Of a stretch of DNA of 17,844 nt, positions 1-6,915 are shown one piece after another (positions within the stretch are counted from its first letter, which is position 1; every line of letters starts with the position of its first letter). A model generated the notes under the pieces. It did not search any database and was not told the DNA's origin. It worked only from the letters and a program-made list of their open reading frames with translations. This stretch comes from SURF-32 sp964648365. GTDB lineage: Bacteria; Planctomycetota; Phycisphaerae; UBA1845. The stretch lies in the NCBI GenBank assembly GCA_964648365.1, contig CAZYLK010000130.1, positions 1-17,844 of the forward strand, written 5' to 3'. A program made the translations under genes and the position numbers.

Positions 1-73
1 AGGTCGGCAGGGAGCAACACACGCCTTGTCGGTCTGAGGCGAAGCCTCGTTAGGTGTCGAGCTCCTCCTGCCC
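1..73. other. Left edge, no gene identified
   Basis: The first 73 nt contain a short hairpin GAGGC-GAA-GCCTC (about 38-50) followed by GTTAGGT, and no Shine-Dalgarno before the ATG at 74. It could be the 3' end of an upstream gene's terminator or repeat. Too little is visible to decide. Confidence 0.3.
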
Positions 74-1000
74 ATGTCAAATCTCTCAGCGGCCGACCAG
101 TCCCATGTCCGCGCTGTTACGCGCATCATCAAGCGAACACTCCGTGAGTTCGCCCCCGTCGAATTCGCGGTCGTTGACCCCACCGAACATCCCCATCTAG
201 TCTCGACCTGTCGTCAGGATCACGGGGGCAAGATTTATCAAAGCTGTGTGAAGCGCATTTTTCAGGCTGACGTGGCTGTTACAATAGTCGCGCCCTCGGC
301 AACCGGCGTCGGCATCATGTCAGAGTTGCATGCCGACGCCACCATTCCGAGGATTGCCATTGCCGCCGACGACGCGTCAGTGAGTCGAATGTACACGGGC
401 CTGCCAGCCGCACTGCTAGGCGAGGCGGTGATATCCTGTCCAGTCGAAGAGGTTGGCACCCGCCTTTCGGCGGTGCTTCACGACAGTTGGTTACTCCTCG
501 CACAGTGGGCGCCGATACGGCGGAAAGTAATTGATCGCATTGCGGGTGCCCGGATAGCTCACGCCTTCCACGTAGATCGCATCCGGCATCGGCAGTCCCT
601 CGATGCCTTCATTGAGGATCGATGCAAGAGCGTTCACATCGAGAAAGGTTGGCTGCGGGCGATTGCGTCATCCCCCGAGCTGACACCGACGCTGACCCTG
701 ATGCAGCTGATGCACGTGGCTCAGGCACTTGACTGGGAAATTATGGTGGGATCTACCGGCATTCCTCGCTGGGATGCTTCGCGTCAAATGCCTCGGGAGC
801 ATCAACTTGCGTTGTCAAATCTGGTCCGAGCATGTGAGGCTTTGGATTGGTGCGTCCCGGACGACCGGGTATTCGCTGAGTGGTCTGACTGCGAGCAGGG
901 CATGTTGGTCGGCAAGGAGGGCAGCTTCCGTGTGCCGAGGGAATATACGGTGGACGGTTGGAAGGAGCGACTTGCGCCGACCGACCTGTTCGGACAATAA
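74..1000 (+). CDS. NDT/SLOG-like nucleotide-binding protein with degenerate XRE-like C-terminal region, partner of ImmA/IrrE peptidase
   Basis: The 308-residue product has an N-terminal half resembling nucleoside 2-deoxyribosyltransferase/SLOG-like folds. The segment at about residues 66-130 (ADVAVTIVAPSATGVGIMSE, then IPRIAIAADD and VSRMYTGLP) has the usual order: buried beta strand, Gly-rich turn with an acidic residue, second strand, and SRM-x2-G. Residues about 185-230 (EKGWLRAI...LTLMQLMHVAQALDWEI) look like a worn XRE helix-turn-helix. I infer a ligand-sensing regulator or effector; no enzymatic activity is shown. The stop lies 3 nt before the ATG of an ImmA/IrrE peptidase, and XRE/NDT-like proteins beside such peptidases are a recurring arrangement (from memory). 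The ATG at 74 has no convincing Shine-Dalgarno. Base use is visibly less GC-biased than in the middle of the window, suggesting an accessory gene. The domain names are tentative; the pairing is firm. Confidence 0.6.
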   Translation: MSNLSAADQSHVRAVTRIIKRTLREFAPVEFAVVDPTEHPHLVSTCRQDHGGKIYQSCVKRIFQADVAVTIVAPSATGVGIMSELHADATIPRIAIAADDASVSRMYTGLPAALLGEAVISCPVEEVGTRLSAVLHDSWLLLAQWAPIRRKVIDRIAGARIAHAFHVDRIRHRQSLDAFIEDRCKSVHIEKGWLRAIASSPELTPTLTLMQLMHVAQALDWEIMVGSTGIPRWDASRQMPREHQLALSNLVRACEALDWCVPDDRVFAEWSDCEQGMLVGKEGSFRVPREYTVDGWKERLAPTDLFGQ

Positions 1001-1003
1001 CTG

Positions 1004-1861
1004 ATGCACGCTGCACCGACACAGAGCCTGGCTGGAGTCAGGCGTGCGCGAGCCCTTGCCGAAGCGTGCGCGCCAGACGCTTCGACAGGCGAGCGCCTTG
1101 AGGCATTGGCAACCAAGCTAAGGGTCGCACGTATTGTGCATAAGCGGATGCACGCTGCCGGTTCGGTAACGCGAGAGTCCGACGGGACGTTCGAAATATG
1201 TGTCTCGGAGGAATTAGGCCACACCCGGCGGAACTTCACCGTGGCACATGAGCTCGCGCATATCATCCTGGAGCCGATCCTTCCGCACATGAGGAATGTA
1301 AGGCCGACGCATCGTAGCATTGGAAGCTCTCGCTATGATGAGATCGAGCGCATAGTTGATTCTATGGCGGCGGAATTGCTAATGCCTGAGGCGATCTTTA
1401 CCGACGCCCTGCGGGAGGCCTGCATTGCTCAGCGCAACAAGTCTGCAGTCCGAATTCGCTATTGGGATGTTGTCCGTGTGCTGCGGCAACGATTCGAGGT
1501 GTCGGAAATGGCACTTGTCTTGCGCCTCTTGGAGATTGAAGGCATCGACGCTGTCAATATCCGCCTCCCGAGAGACCCTGCTCTCCAATGGAACTCGCGT
1601 GGCATTCGCGTTCGTAAGTCGTCGGGAACTAGAGTTATTCCGTCGTCGGGCCGTCCCAAGAGCGCAGCAGCGTTTCTGGAGCAATGTGAAGACGGCAATT
1701 TTCACCACGTTTTGTTGCACCGGAGCGGGAAGACAAGGGTCGTGCAGTGTCAAGTGAGGTCGCGGTATCAGTGCTCCGCTCGCGAACGGTTTCCAGTCTA
1801 CAGCATACTCGGCTGGACGTGGCGGATGAACCCCATTCCATACTACGATGACGCCAGGTGA
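1004..1861 (+). CDS. ImmA/IrrE-family (DUF955) zinc metallopeptidase
   Basis: The 285-residue protein carries the gluzincin-type signature RRNFTVAHELAHIIL, with HELAH at residues 82-86 (two His zinc ligands and catalytic Glu83). Downstream is ERIVDSMAAELLMP at 115-128, where Glu115 is the expected third zinc ligand and the AAELLMP motif is diagnostic of the family. Family members (ImmA, IrrE) cleave XRE-type repressors or otherwise relieve repression under stress. The adjacent upstream protein with an XRE-like region is therefore the obvious candidate partner or substrate (inference). A C-terminal extension of about 100 residues after the peptidase core is of unknown function. No signal peptide is seen, so it is probably cytoplasmic. 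The ATG is 3 nt after the upstream stop, consistent with translational coupling. A zinc-ribbon gene remnant starts about 65 nt beyond its end. Confidence 0.85.
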   Translation: MHAAPTQSLAGVRRARALAEACAPDASTGERLEALATKLRVARIVHKRMHAAGSVTRESDGTFEICVSEELGHTRRNFTVAHELAHIILEPILPHMRNVRPTHRSIGSSRYDEIERIVDSMAAELLMPEAIFTDALREACIAQRNKSAVRIRYWDVVRVLRQRFEVSEMALVLRLLEIEGIDAVNIRLPRDPALQWNSRGIRVRKSSGTRVIPSSGRPKSAAAFLEQCEDGNFHHVLLHRSGKTRVVQCQVRSRYQCSARERFPVYSILGWTWRMNPIPYYDDAR

Positions 1862-1927
1862 GGCTAGTGGCCAGGGGGCCGCGATTCTGCGCCACGAGAG
1901 CGAAGAAACCCCGGAAATCGCAGTCCT

Positions 1928-1981
1928 TACGGCCTCGTCGAGGTCCGCTGCCCGGAGTGCGGCCATGTTCACCGGCAGTAG
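1928..1981 (+). pseudogene. 3' tail remnant of a zinc-ribbon membrane protein gene
   Basis: In frame 2 this stretch reads YGLVEVRCPECGHVHRQ followed by TAG at 1979-1981. It is nearly the same as the C-terminus of the intact gene ending at 3106 (GLVEVRCPECGNVHSQ). At DNA level 1930-1963 matches 3055-3088 with one mismatch in 34 nt. Upstream of the Tyr codon the frame no longer resembles the family, so the body of this copy is missing. The simplest reading is that a third tandem member was truncated when the ImmA/IrrE pair arrived, or by unequal recombination. Its tail still supplies a GGAG that can serve as ribosome-binding site for the next gene at 1965. Confidence 0.7.
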
Positions 1982-2561
1982 GCCAGCGATGCCCGTGGCG
2001 ACGGCCTCGCGGCGCCTCGCCCGTGCAGCCGGCTGGGTCGCGATCGTGTACGCGGTGCCGATGATCGTCCTCGCGATCAGTCGTATGACCGGGCCGTTCT
2101 GGTCGTGGACAATCTGGTCCTCGCGGCTCGACTGCGCGCAATCCCTGACGTGGGTCGCACACCCATTCATCACGCTGGCGTGCGGCTTGATTGTGCTCGG
2201 CAGGCCGTCAGCACTGGCGGGGTGCTGCGCGGCGTTCGCTGCCGTGACCGTCGCCTCCGCGGCACTGTCGATGGCCGAGTCTCGGTCGCCGTCGTCGACA
2301 GCTCTCCCACGGTCGGCGGAGGTGCAGACCGTATATCTGATCTATGGCGGCGTGTCCCGGCCGATCGGACCTCCACCGAACAAGGCTTTCTTGCTCACCA
2401 CGGAATTCCTGGCCGTGGCGGCCGCGAGTATCGTGGCCGTTGTTGCGGCCTGTCGGCTGGCCCGACTGCGAGACGACCGGCGCTGTGCGGATTGCGACGC
2501 CTCGTTGCTGGGTATTGCGACCGTTCGATGCCCCGAGTGCGGCCGGGAATGCATCGTATGA
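1965..2561 (+). CDS. Polytopic membrane protein with C-terminal zinc ribbon (tandem paralogue 1)
   Basis: From the ATG at 1965 the product is 198 residues. Four hydrophobic segments are visible: WVAIVYAVPMIVLAI, PFITLACGLIVLG, a run of Ala/Val ending in ALSMAES, and LAVAAASIVAVVAACRLA. The C-terminus holds two cysteine pairs, CADC and CPEC, about 11 residues apart, as in a treble-clef or rubredoxin-like zinc ribbon. Function is unknown; such proteins are frequent in planctomycete genomes (from memory). I chose 1965 because GGAG at 1954-1957 lies 7 nt upstream and the N-terminal length then matches the paralogue; ATG 1989 is a valid alternative. The open frame continues further upstream, but that part overlaps the peptidase and the remnant tail and is not credible. 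It overlaps the next gene by ATGA. Confidence 0.7.
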   Translation: MFTGSRPAMPVATASRRLARAAGWVAIVYAVPMIVLAISRMTGPFWSWTIWSSRLDCAQSLTWVAHPFITLACGLIVLGRPSALAGCCAAFAAVTVASAALSMAESRSPSSTALPRSAEVQTVYLIYGGVSRPIGPPPNKAFLLTTEFLAVAAASIVAVVAACRLARLRDDRRCADCDASLLGIATVRCPECGRECIV

Positions 2562-3106
2562 AGCCATGCGTCGCCGACAGCACGGCGGGTGCGCAGCTTC
2601 TTGCTGTCCGGAGCATCGCATGGATCGCGATTGCGTATGCTCTTCCGATGATCGCAATGAGGGCGGGATACGCCTGGAACTGGTGGCATGGATACTCGGA
2701 TCTTGAGTACGTTGATTTCAGCTCGATCATGCCTGGCCCACCAGACTGGATGATCACCGTTACTCGAGCATCGGCCGTGCTGCATCCGGTCGTCCTGCTG
2801 CTGTGCGGCGTATGCGTGCTTCGCGGACCGGGAGGATTGGCGGCAGCCTGCTGGGCCGTCTTCGCGGCCACGCTCGCCTGTGAGGCCAGTGAGCTTCTGG
2901 GCCGCCGTCCCTGGTCCGAGCTTCTGACCGTGGAGGCCTGGGCCTGGTTCCTGTCCGGCGTCGGGCCGGCGATGGCCGCTGCGCTCGTAGCTCCCCAACT
3001 TGTGAAGAACAACGGCGATGAGGTCACCTGCCTTACCTGCGACTACAACCTCCGCGGCCTCGTCGAGGTCCGCTGCCCCGAGTGCGGCAACGTACATAGC
3101 CAGTGA
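2558..3106 (+). CDS. Polytopic membrane protein with C-terminal zinc ribbon (tandem paralogue 2)
   Basis: The 182-residue product begins at the ATG that shares ATGA with the upstream stop, indicating translational coupling. It is paralogous to its neighbour: RSIAWIAIAYALPMIAM parallels AAGWVAIVYAVPMIVLA, and both end in a two-CxxC zinc ribbon (CLTCDYNLRGLVEVRCPECG here). Hydrophobic segments also occur around HPVVLLLCGVCVL, LAAACWAVFAATLACEA and WFLSGVGPAMAAALVA, giving four likely membrane spans with a cytoplasmic ribbon. The DYNLRGL...CPECG form is the typical planctomycete version. The longer open frame running upstream to 2105 is out-of-frame shadow of paralogue 1. Function is unknown. 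Confidence 0.72.
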   Translation: MKPCVADSTAGAQLLAVRSIAWIAIAYALPMIAMRAGYAWNWWHGYSDLEYVDFSSIMPGPPDWMITVTRASAVLHPVVLLLCGVCVLRGPGGLAAACWAVFAATLACEASELLGRRPWSELLTVEAWAWFLSGVGPAMAAALVAPQLVKNNGDEVTCLTCDYNLRGLVEVRCPECGNVHSQ

Positions 3107-3166
3107 CGCAAAGCGCACCCTCACGGCCTCGTGGCTTGCTCGCAAGCATACGGCGCGATGCGTCAC
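3103..3166 (+). repeat. Branched inverted-repeat element over the stop codon of paralogue 2
   Basis: GTGACGCA at 3103-3110 is perfectly complementary to TGCGTCAC at 3159-3166. After a 2x2 internal loop, GCGC at 3113-3116 pairs with GCGC at 3153-3156. Inside lie two adjacent hairpins: CACG-GCCT-CGTG (3122-3133) and GCTTGC-TC-GCAAGC (3134-3147). The whole would fold as a three-way junction of 64 nt and includes the TGA at 3104-3106. There is no T-run after it, so it is not a classical terminator. It could be a factor-dependent 3' end, a repeat element or an RNA structure. Confidence 0.5.
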
Positions 3167-3187
3167 GCCTGTGAACAACGCCTCGAC

Positions 3188-3207
3188 CGACGGCGGCGCG
3201 GCCGTCG
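3188..3207 (+). promoter_or_regulatory. Perfect hairpin directly upstream of the WD40 gene promoter
   Basis: CGACGGC (3188-3194) and GCCGTCG (3201-3207) form a 7-bp stem with a 6-nt GC-only loop, ending 2 nt before the -35 box at 3210. It could help end upstream transcription or bind a regulator; no T-run follows it. Confidence 0.3.
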
Positions 3208-3209
3208 CG

Positions 3210-3238
3210 TTGAACTGCCGCCCTTTTTTCGGTATGCT
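3210..3238 (+). promoter_or_regulatory. Sigma70-type promoter for the WD40 gene
   Basis: TTGAAC at 3210-3215 and TATGCT at 3233-3238 are separated by exactly 17 nt. Transcription should start near 3245, giving a leader of about 65 nt. That leader contains a perfect hairpin, TTCGATC-GTCT-GATCGAA (3277-3294), just before the Shine-Dalgarno GGAG at 3301-3304. The hairpin lies close enough to affect ribosome access. Confidence 0.55.
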
Positions 3239-3311
3239 TGGCCCAGCCGGCTACGGGATGTCGGCACGAACGGGTTTTCGATCGTCTGATCGAACTTGCG
3301 GGAGTTGAAAC

Positions 3312-5444
3312 ATGTGCAAGCTGAGTGGATTGAGCACGCGCAGCAGCGCCTGGCTCGGGGCGGTCTGGGTCTGCGCGCTACTGTCAGCCCTGGCGCTGTC
3401 GCCGGTTGCCGGTCAGCCGTTGGACGTCGAGTGGATGTCGGGCGGGCATATCGACGGGGCACGATACATCGCGTTTCTGCCCGATGGCGAGACGTTTGTA
3501 TCGAGCGGCAAGGAGGGGACGGGCAAACGCTGGCGGATCTCGGACGGGAAACTGGTGACCACGGTTTCGCAGCAGAGTTCGATTCTGAGCCTGTCCGCGG
3601 ACGGTAGCATGGTGGCCGCGGGACATCCGGGCAGCTACGAAATCGCGCTGCGGCGCGTGGCCGATGGCACCCTCATCCGCACGACCTCCGGCCTGACGGA
3701 GCCGACGTATTCGACGGCGTTTTCGCCGGATGGCGCCTTGCTGGCCACCGGCGGCAACGAGGGACCGATCCGTCTGTGGCGGGTCAGCGACGGCTCGCTC
3801 GAGCGAACACTCGAAGGTCACACCGCTCGGGTCATGTCGCTCGCCTTCTCGCCGGACGGGTCGCTGATGGCGTCCGCGGCCCGGGACGACACCGTGAGGT
3901 TCTGGCGTGTGGCGGACGGGTCGCCGGTCCGTACCATCAGCAGCCAATGGGTGAACTCGATTGCGTTTTCTCCGAACGGCGAATTCCTCGCGACCGCAGG
4001 CAGTCCCAGCCGGCTGACTCTGTTGCGCGTGTCGGACGGGTCCGTCGTCTGGGACGCACGCGTCACTTCCGTCGGTTCGGTGGCATTTTCGCCCGACGGC
4101 GCCACGCTGGCATCGGGCAGCAGCGCGTCCGAGACCATCAGGCTCTGGCGCGTCGAAGACGGCTCGCTGCTGCGCACGTTCGACGGGCACCCGTACCGCA
4201 ATGTGACCTGCGTGGCCTTCTCGCCCGATGGGCAAACGCTCGGATCAACGGGCGAACGGATCGAGCCTATCATGTTGTGGGACGTCGCCAAGGGCTCGCT
4301 GATTCGCGAGGTAGCGGATCGAACGGATGCGGTCCAGGCCGTCGCGTTTTCGCCGGATGGCACGAGCGTGGCCGTTGGCGCCCTGTCCCACCACGTACCA
4401 CACTTCGTGGACAACGCAATCCAGTTGTTGAGCGCCGAGGACGGCTCGCTGATTCGCACGTTCGAGGGCCAATGGCACCGCGCGTTTTCCGTCGCGTTTT
4501 CGCCGGACGGGACGTATCTGGCAACGGCCGGGAGCGGATCGAGCATCCTCGACCCCGCTCTCAAGCTGTGGCGGGTGGCCGACGGATCGCTGGTCGCCGA
4601 CCTGGCGGGTCACACAAGCTGGATCCTCGCGGTGGACATCTCGCCGGACGGGACGCTGTTGGCATCCGGTGGCCACAGCGCTCAGGAAAACTCCGGCGAG
4701 TTGAAGGTCTGGAGTCTGCCGGAGGGGGCGCTTCTCCGTGATTTCGAGGATATCGCCAGTACGGTCGAGGCGGTCGCCTTTTCGCCGAACGGTGAACTCC
4801 TGGCCTCGGCGTCAGGCAACGGCATCCAGATCCGGCGCGTCTCGGACTGGTCTGTGTTGCGCACACTGCCCGACGAGAGCGGCGACCAGTCTATGGCTTT
4901 CTCGCCCGACGGACAGTGGTTGGCGTGCGCCGGCAAGTGGATCATCAACGTGTTTCGGGTGGACGACGGCTCCCTCGTACGGAAACTCCGTCGCTCGTTT
5001 GCGGAGGATGTCAGGTCTGTGTCGTTCTCGCGCGACGGCCGTGCCCTGATCGCCGGGACGGAGACGACGATCGAGTTCTACCGTCTGGCGACCGGGCAAG
5101 TCTGGCGGGTCGTTGACCGGGAGGTCGCCGGCGGCGTCAACTCGCTTGATTTCTCGTCGGACAACGAGCGATTCGTCTACGGTCGTGAGGATGGATCGGT
5201 CGTGATGGCACGGAATCCGTTTACGGCTGAGGTCGGCGCCTGCTTCTACACGATCCGCAAGGACGCCGGCTGGCTGAAAGGTTGCAAGACCTGTCCCGAA
5301 AAAGGAGACCTCTTCATGGCCGGAGCGGATTGCGCGGAACGGAACGACTGCCCGCGCAAGTTCACCGCCGGGCGGACTGCGTGCCCCGGCGGCGGCAACG
5401 GCTACTGCAGGAAGGTCAAGGGACGGAAGGTTCGATGCGAATAG
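3312..5444 (+). CDS. Secreted WD40-repeat (double beta-propeller) protein with eight-cysteine C-terminal domain
   Basis: The 710-residue protein opens with a signal peptide: basic N-terminus, hydrophobic core AWLGAVWVCALLSALALS at about 13-30, and likely cleavage after PVAG near residue 34. It then shows about 14 copies of a WD40-like unit with a SPDG-type turn (AFSPDG, AFSPNG, DISPDG, SFSRDG, DFSSDN), each followed by a strand such as LWRVSDGSL. Fourteen units would make two seven-bladed propellers. Residues 644-710 are a cysteine-rich tail with Cys at about 644, 658, 661, 674, 680, 691, 699 and 709, compatible with disulfides outside the cytoplasm. The role is probably protein binding or scaffolding at the cell surface; partners are unknown. 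The start is supported by GGAG 7 nt upstream and a 17-nt-spaced promoter. It converges with the response regulator gene, whose stop lies about 35 nt beyond. Confidence 0.85.
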   Translation: MCKLSGLSTRSSAWLGAVWVCALLSALALSPVAGQPLDVEWMSGGHIDGARYIAFLPDGETFVSSGKEGTGKRWRISDGKLVTTVSQQSSILSLSADGSMVAAGHPGSYEIALRRVADGTLIRTTSGLTEPTYSTAFSPDGALLATGGNEGPIRLWRVSDGSLERTLEGHTARVMSLAFSPDGSLMASAARDDTVRFWRVADGSPVRTISSQWVNSIAFSPNGEFLATAGSPSRLTLLRVSDGSVVWDARVTSVGSVAFSPDGATLASGSSASETIRLWRVEDGSLLRTFDGHPYRNVTCVAFSPDGQTLGSTGERIEPIMLWDVAKGSLIREVADRTDAVQAVAFSPDGTSVAVGALSHHVPHFVDNAIQLLSAEDGSLIRTFEGQWHRAFSVAFSPDGTYLATAGSGSSILDPALKLWRVADGSLVADLAGHTSWILAVDISPDGTLLASGGHSAQENSGELKVWSLPEGALLRDFEDIASTVEAVAFSPNGELLASASGNGIQIRRVSDWSVLRTLPDESGDQSMAFSPDGQWLACAGKWIINVFRVDDGSLVRKLRRSFAEDVRSVSFSRDGRALIAGTETTIEFYRLATGQVWRVVDREVAGGVNSLDFSSDNERFVYGREDGSVVMARNPFTAEVGACFYTIRKDAGWLKGCKTCPEKGDLFMAGADCAERNDCPRKFTAGRTACPGGGNGYCRKVKGRKVRCE

Positions 5445-5478
5445 CCGTCGCGCCGGTTACGAAGACGTGAGAGACGAA

Positions 5479-6915
5479 CTACCGCGCTGGGCCGGTCGTA
5501 GAGCCGGTCGGGAGGGTCGTTCGGAGCGGGAGACCATCACCCGCCTTCCCCCCCCCACGCCCGTACCCGTACTGGTCGAGCTTGCGATAGAGCGTCTTGC
5601 GATCCATGCCGAGCACACTTGAGGCAAGGGTCTTATTGCCCTGCACGGCGTCCATGACTTTGAGGACGTAGCGCCGCTCGACTTCGGCGAGCGTCACCAG
5701 TTCCGTCGGATCGTCGCCGGCCAGCAGGACGTGCGACGGGCCGTAGTTGCGGATTTTGTCGGGCAGGTCTTCGACGGTGATCTGCTCGAAGCCGGTCAGG
5801 GCGACGGCGCGCTCGATGCCGTTGCGCAACTCGCGGACATTGCCGGGCCAGGCGTACGCGAGCAGTTTCTCCGCGGCCACGCTGGAAAGCCCGACGACGT
5901 GTTTGCCGGCGCGGGCGGCGCATTCTTCTATGAATCGCTGGGCCAGCAGCAGTACGTCGCCGCCGCGGGCGCGCAGGGGCGGCACGGCCAGGTGAATCAC
6001 GTTGACGCGATAGAACAGGTCGCTGCGGAAGCGGCCTTCATCCACGGCGCTTTCCAGGTCGCTGTTGGTCGCGGCGATGAGGCGGGCGTCGAAGGCGACT
6101 TCGGTGTTGCCGCCGACCGGACGGACGTGTCGCTCCTGCAGCGCGCGAAGCAGCTTGGGCTGCAGCGGGATCGGCATGGCGCCGATCTCGTCGAGAAACA
6201 GCGTGCCGCCGTTGGCCTCTGCAAAGAGCCCGCGCCGATCGGTGCGCGCGTCGGTGAAGGCGCCTTTGACGTGACCGAAGAGTTCGCTCTCCAGCAACGG
6301 CTCCGGCATGGCCGCGCAGTTGACCGCCACGAACGGACCTTCGCCGCGGCGGCTGAGCTGGTGCAGCCCGCGGGCGACCAGTTCCTTGCCTGTGCCGGAT
6401 TCGCCGGTGATCAGGACGGACGCTTCGGAGTCCGCCGTGCGCCGCATCAGCGAAAACAGTTCCCGCATCGCGGGGCTGTCGCCGAGTATCTCGTCGAAGC
6501 GCCCGGCGTCTGCCACGGCCAGCCGCAGGCGCTTCACCTCCTCGCGCAGGCTGCGGTGCTGAATGGCGCGATCGAGGGCGAGTGCGAGTTGCTCGGTGTC
6601 GAACGGCTTGGTGATGAAGTCGTAGGCGCCGGCGCGGATGGCCGCGATGGCCGTGTCGAGGCTGCCGAATGCCGTGATGACGATGACGGGCACGTCCGCA
6701 CGGTTGGCGGCGATCCGCTGGCACAGTTCCAGCCCGTTGACGCCGGGCATGTTCATATCGGTGGCGACCACGTCGAAATCCGCGGACTGCATCCGTTCCA
6801 GCGCCGCGGACGCGCCGGTGCAGGTGACCACGTCGAACGCGCGCCGCGTCAGGCCGGTCTCGACGACGGCGCACATCTCGGGGTCGTCATCGATAATCAG
6901 GACTCGGCCGCGCAT
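5479..6915 (-). CDS. NtrC-family sigma54-dependent response regulator
   Basis: Starting at the ATG ending at 6915, the product is 478 residues with the full NtrC order. A receiver domain occupies 1-115 (DDD at 9-11, phospho-acceptor Asp53 in ATDMNMPG, Thr81, Lys103 in TKPFD). An AAA+ sigma54-activator domain follows (Walker A GESGTGKE 171-178, Walker B GGTLFLDEIG 236-245), then a Fis-type helix-turn-helix at about 429-450 (LGMDRKTLYRKL). It should activate sigma54 promoters when phosphorylated by the adjacent kinase. The sigma54-contact loop reads GAFTDA (218-223) instead of the consensus GAFTGA. AGGAGG lies 7 nt upstream of this ATG, which decides the start over an upstream in-frame codon; the gene overlaps the kinase by 19 nt. 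A nine-base G:C run at 5549-5557 encodes RGGGK just after the helix-turn-helix. Confidence 0.93.
   Translation of the reverse strand: MRGRVLIIDDDPEMCAVVETGLTRRAFDVVTCTGASAALERMQSADFDVVATDMNMPGVNGLELCQRIAANRADVPVIVITAFGSLDTAIAAIRAGAYDFITKPFDTEQLALALDRAIQHRSLREEVKRLRLAVADAGRFDEILGDSPAMRELFSLMRRTADSEASVLITGESGTGKELVARGLHQLSRRGEGPFVAVNCAAMPEPLLESELFGHVKGAFTDARTDRRGLFAEANGGTLFLDEIGAMPIPLQPKLLRALQERHVRPVGGNTEVAFDARLIAATNSDLESAVDEGRFRSDLFYRVNVIHLAVPPLRARGGDVLLLAQRFIEECAARAGKHVVGLSSVAAEKLLAYAWPGNVRELRNGIERAVALTGFEQITVEDLPDKIRNYGPSHVLLAGDDPTELVTLAEVERRYVLKVMDAVQGNKTLASSVLGMDRKTLYRKLDQYGYGRGGGKAGDGLPLRTTLPTGSTTGPAR

Noticed and set aside
38..57. Integron attC site at the left edge (GTTAGGT) and near 16040 (CCTAACAAGG)
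   Set aside because: The paired core sites are not found in the right order and spacing, the residue before CCTAAC breaks the RYYYAAC rule, and no integrase is present.
2105..2557. Upstream extension of the second zinc-ribbon gene
   Set aside because: It is a different frame of paralogue 1; the ATGA junction at 2558 gives the natural start.
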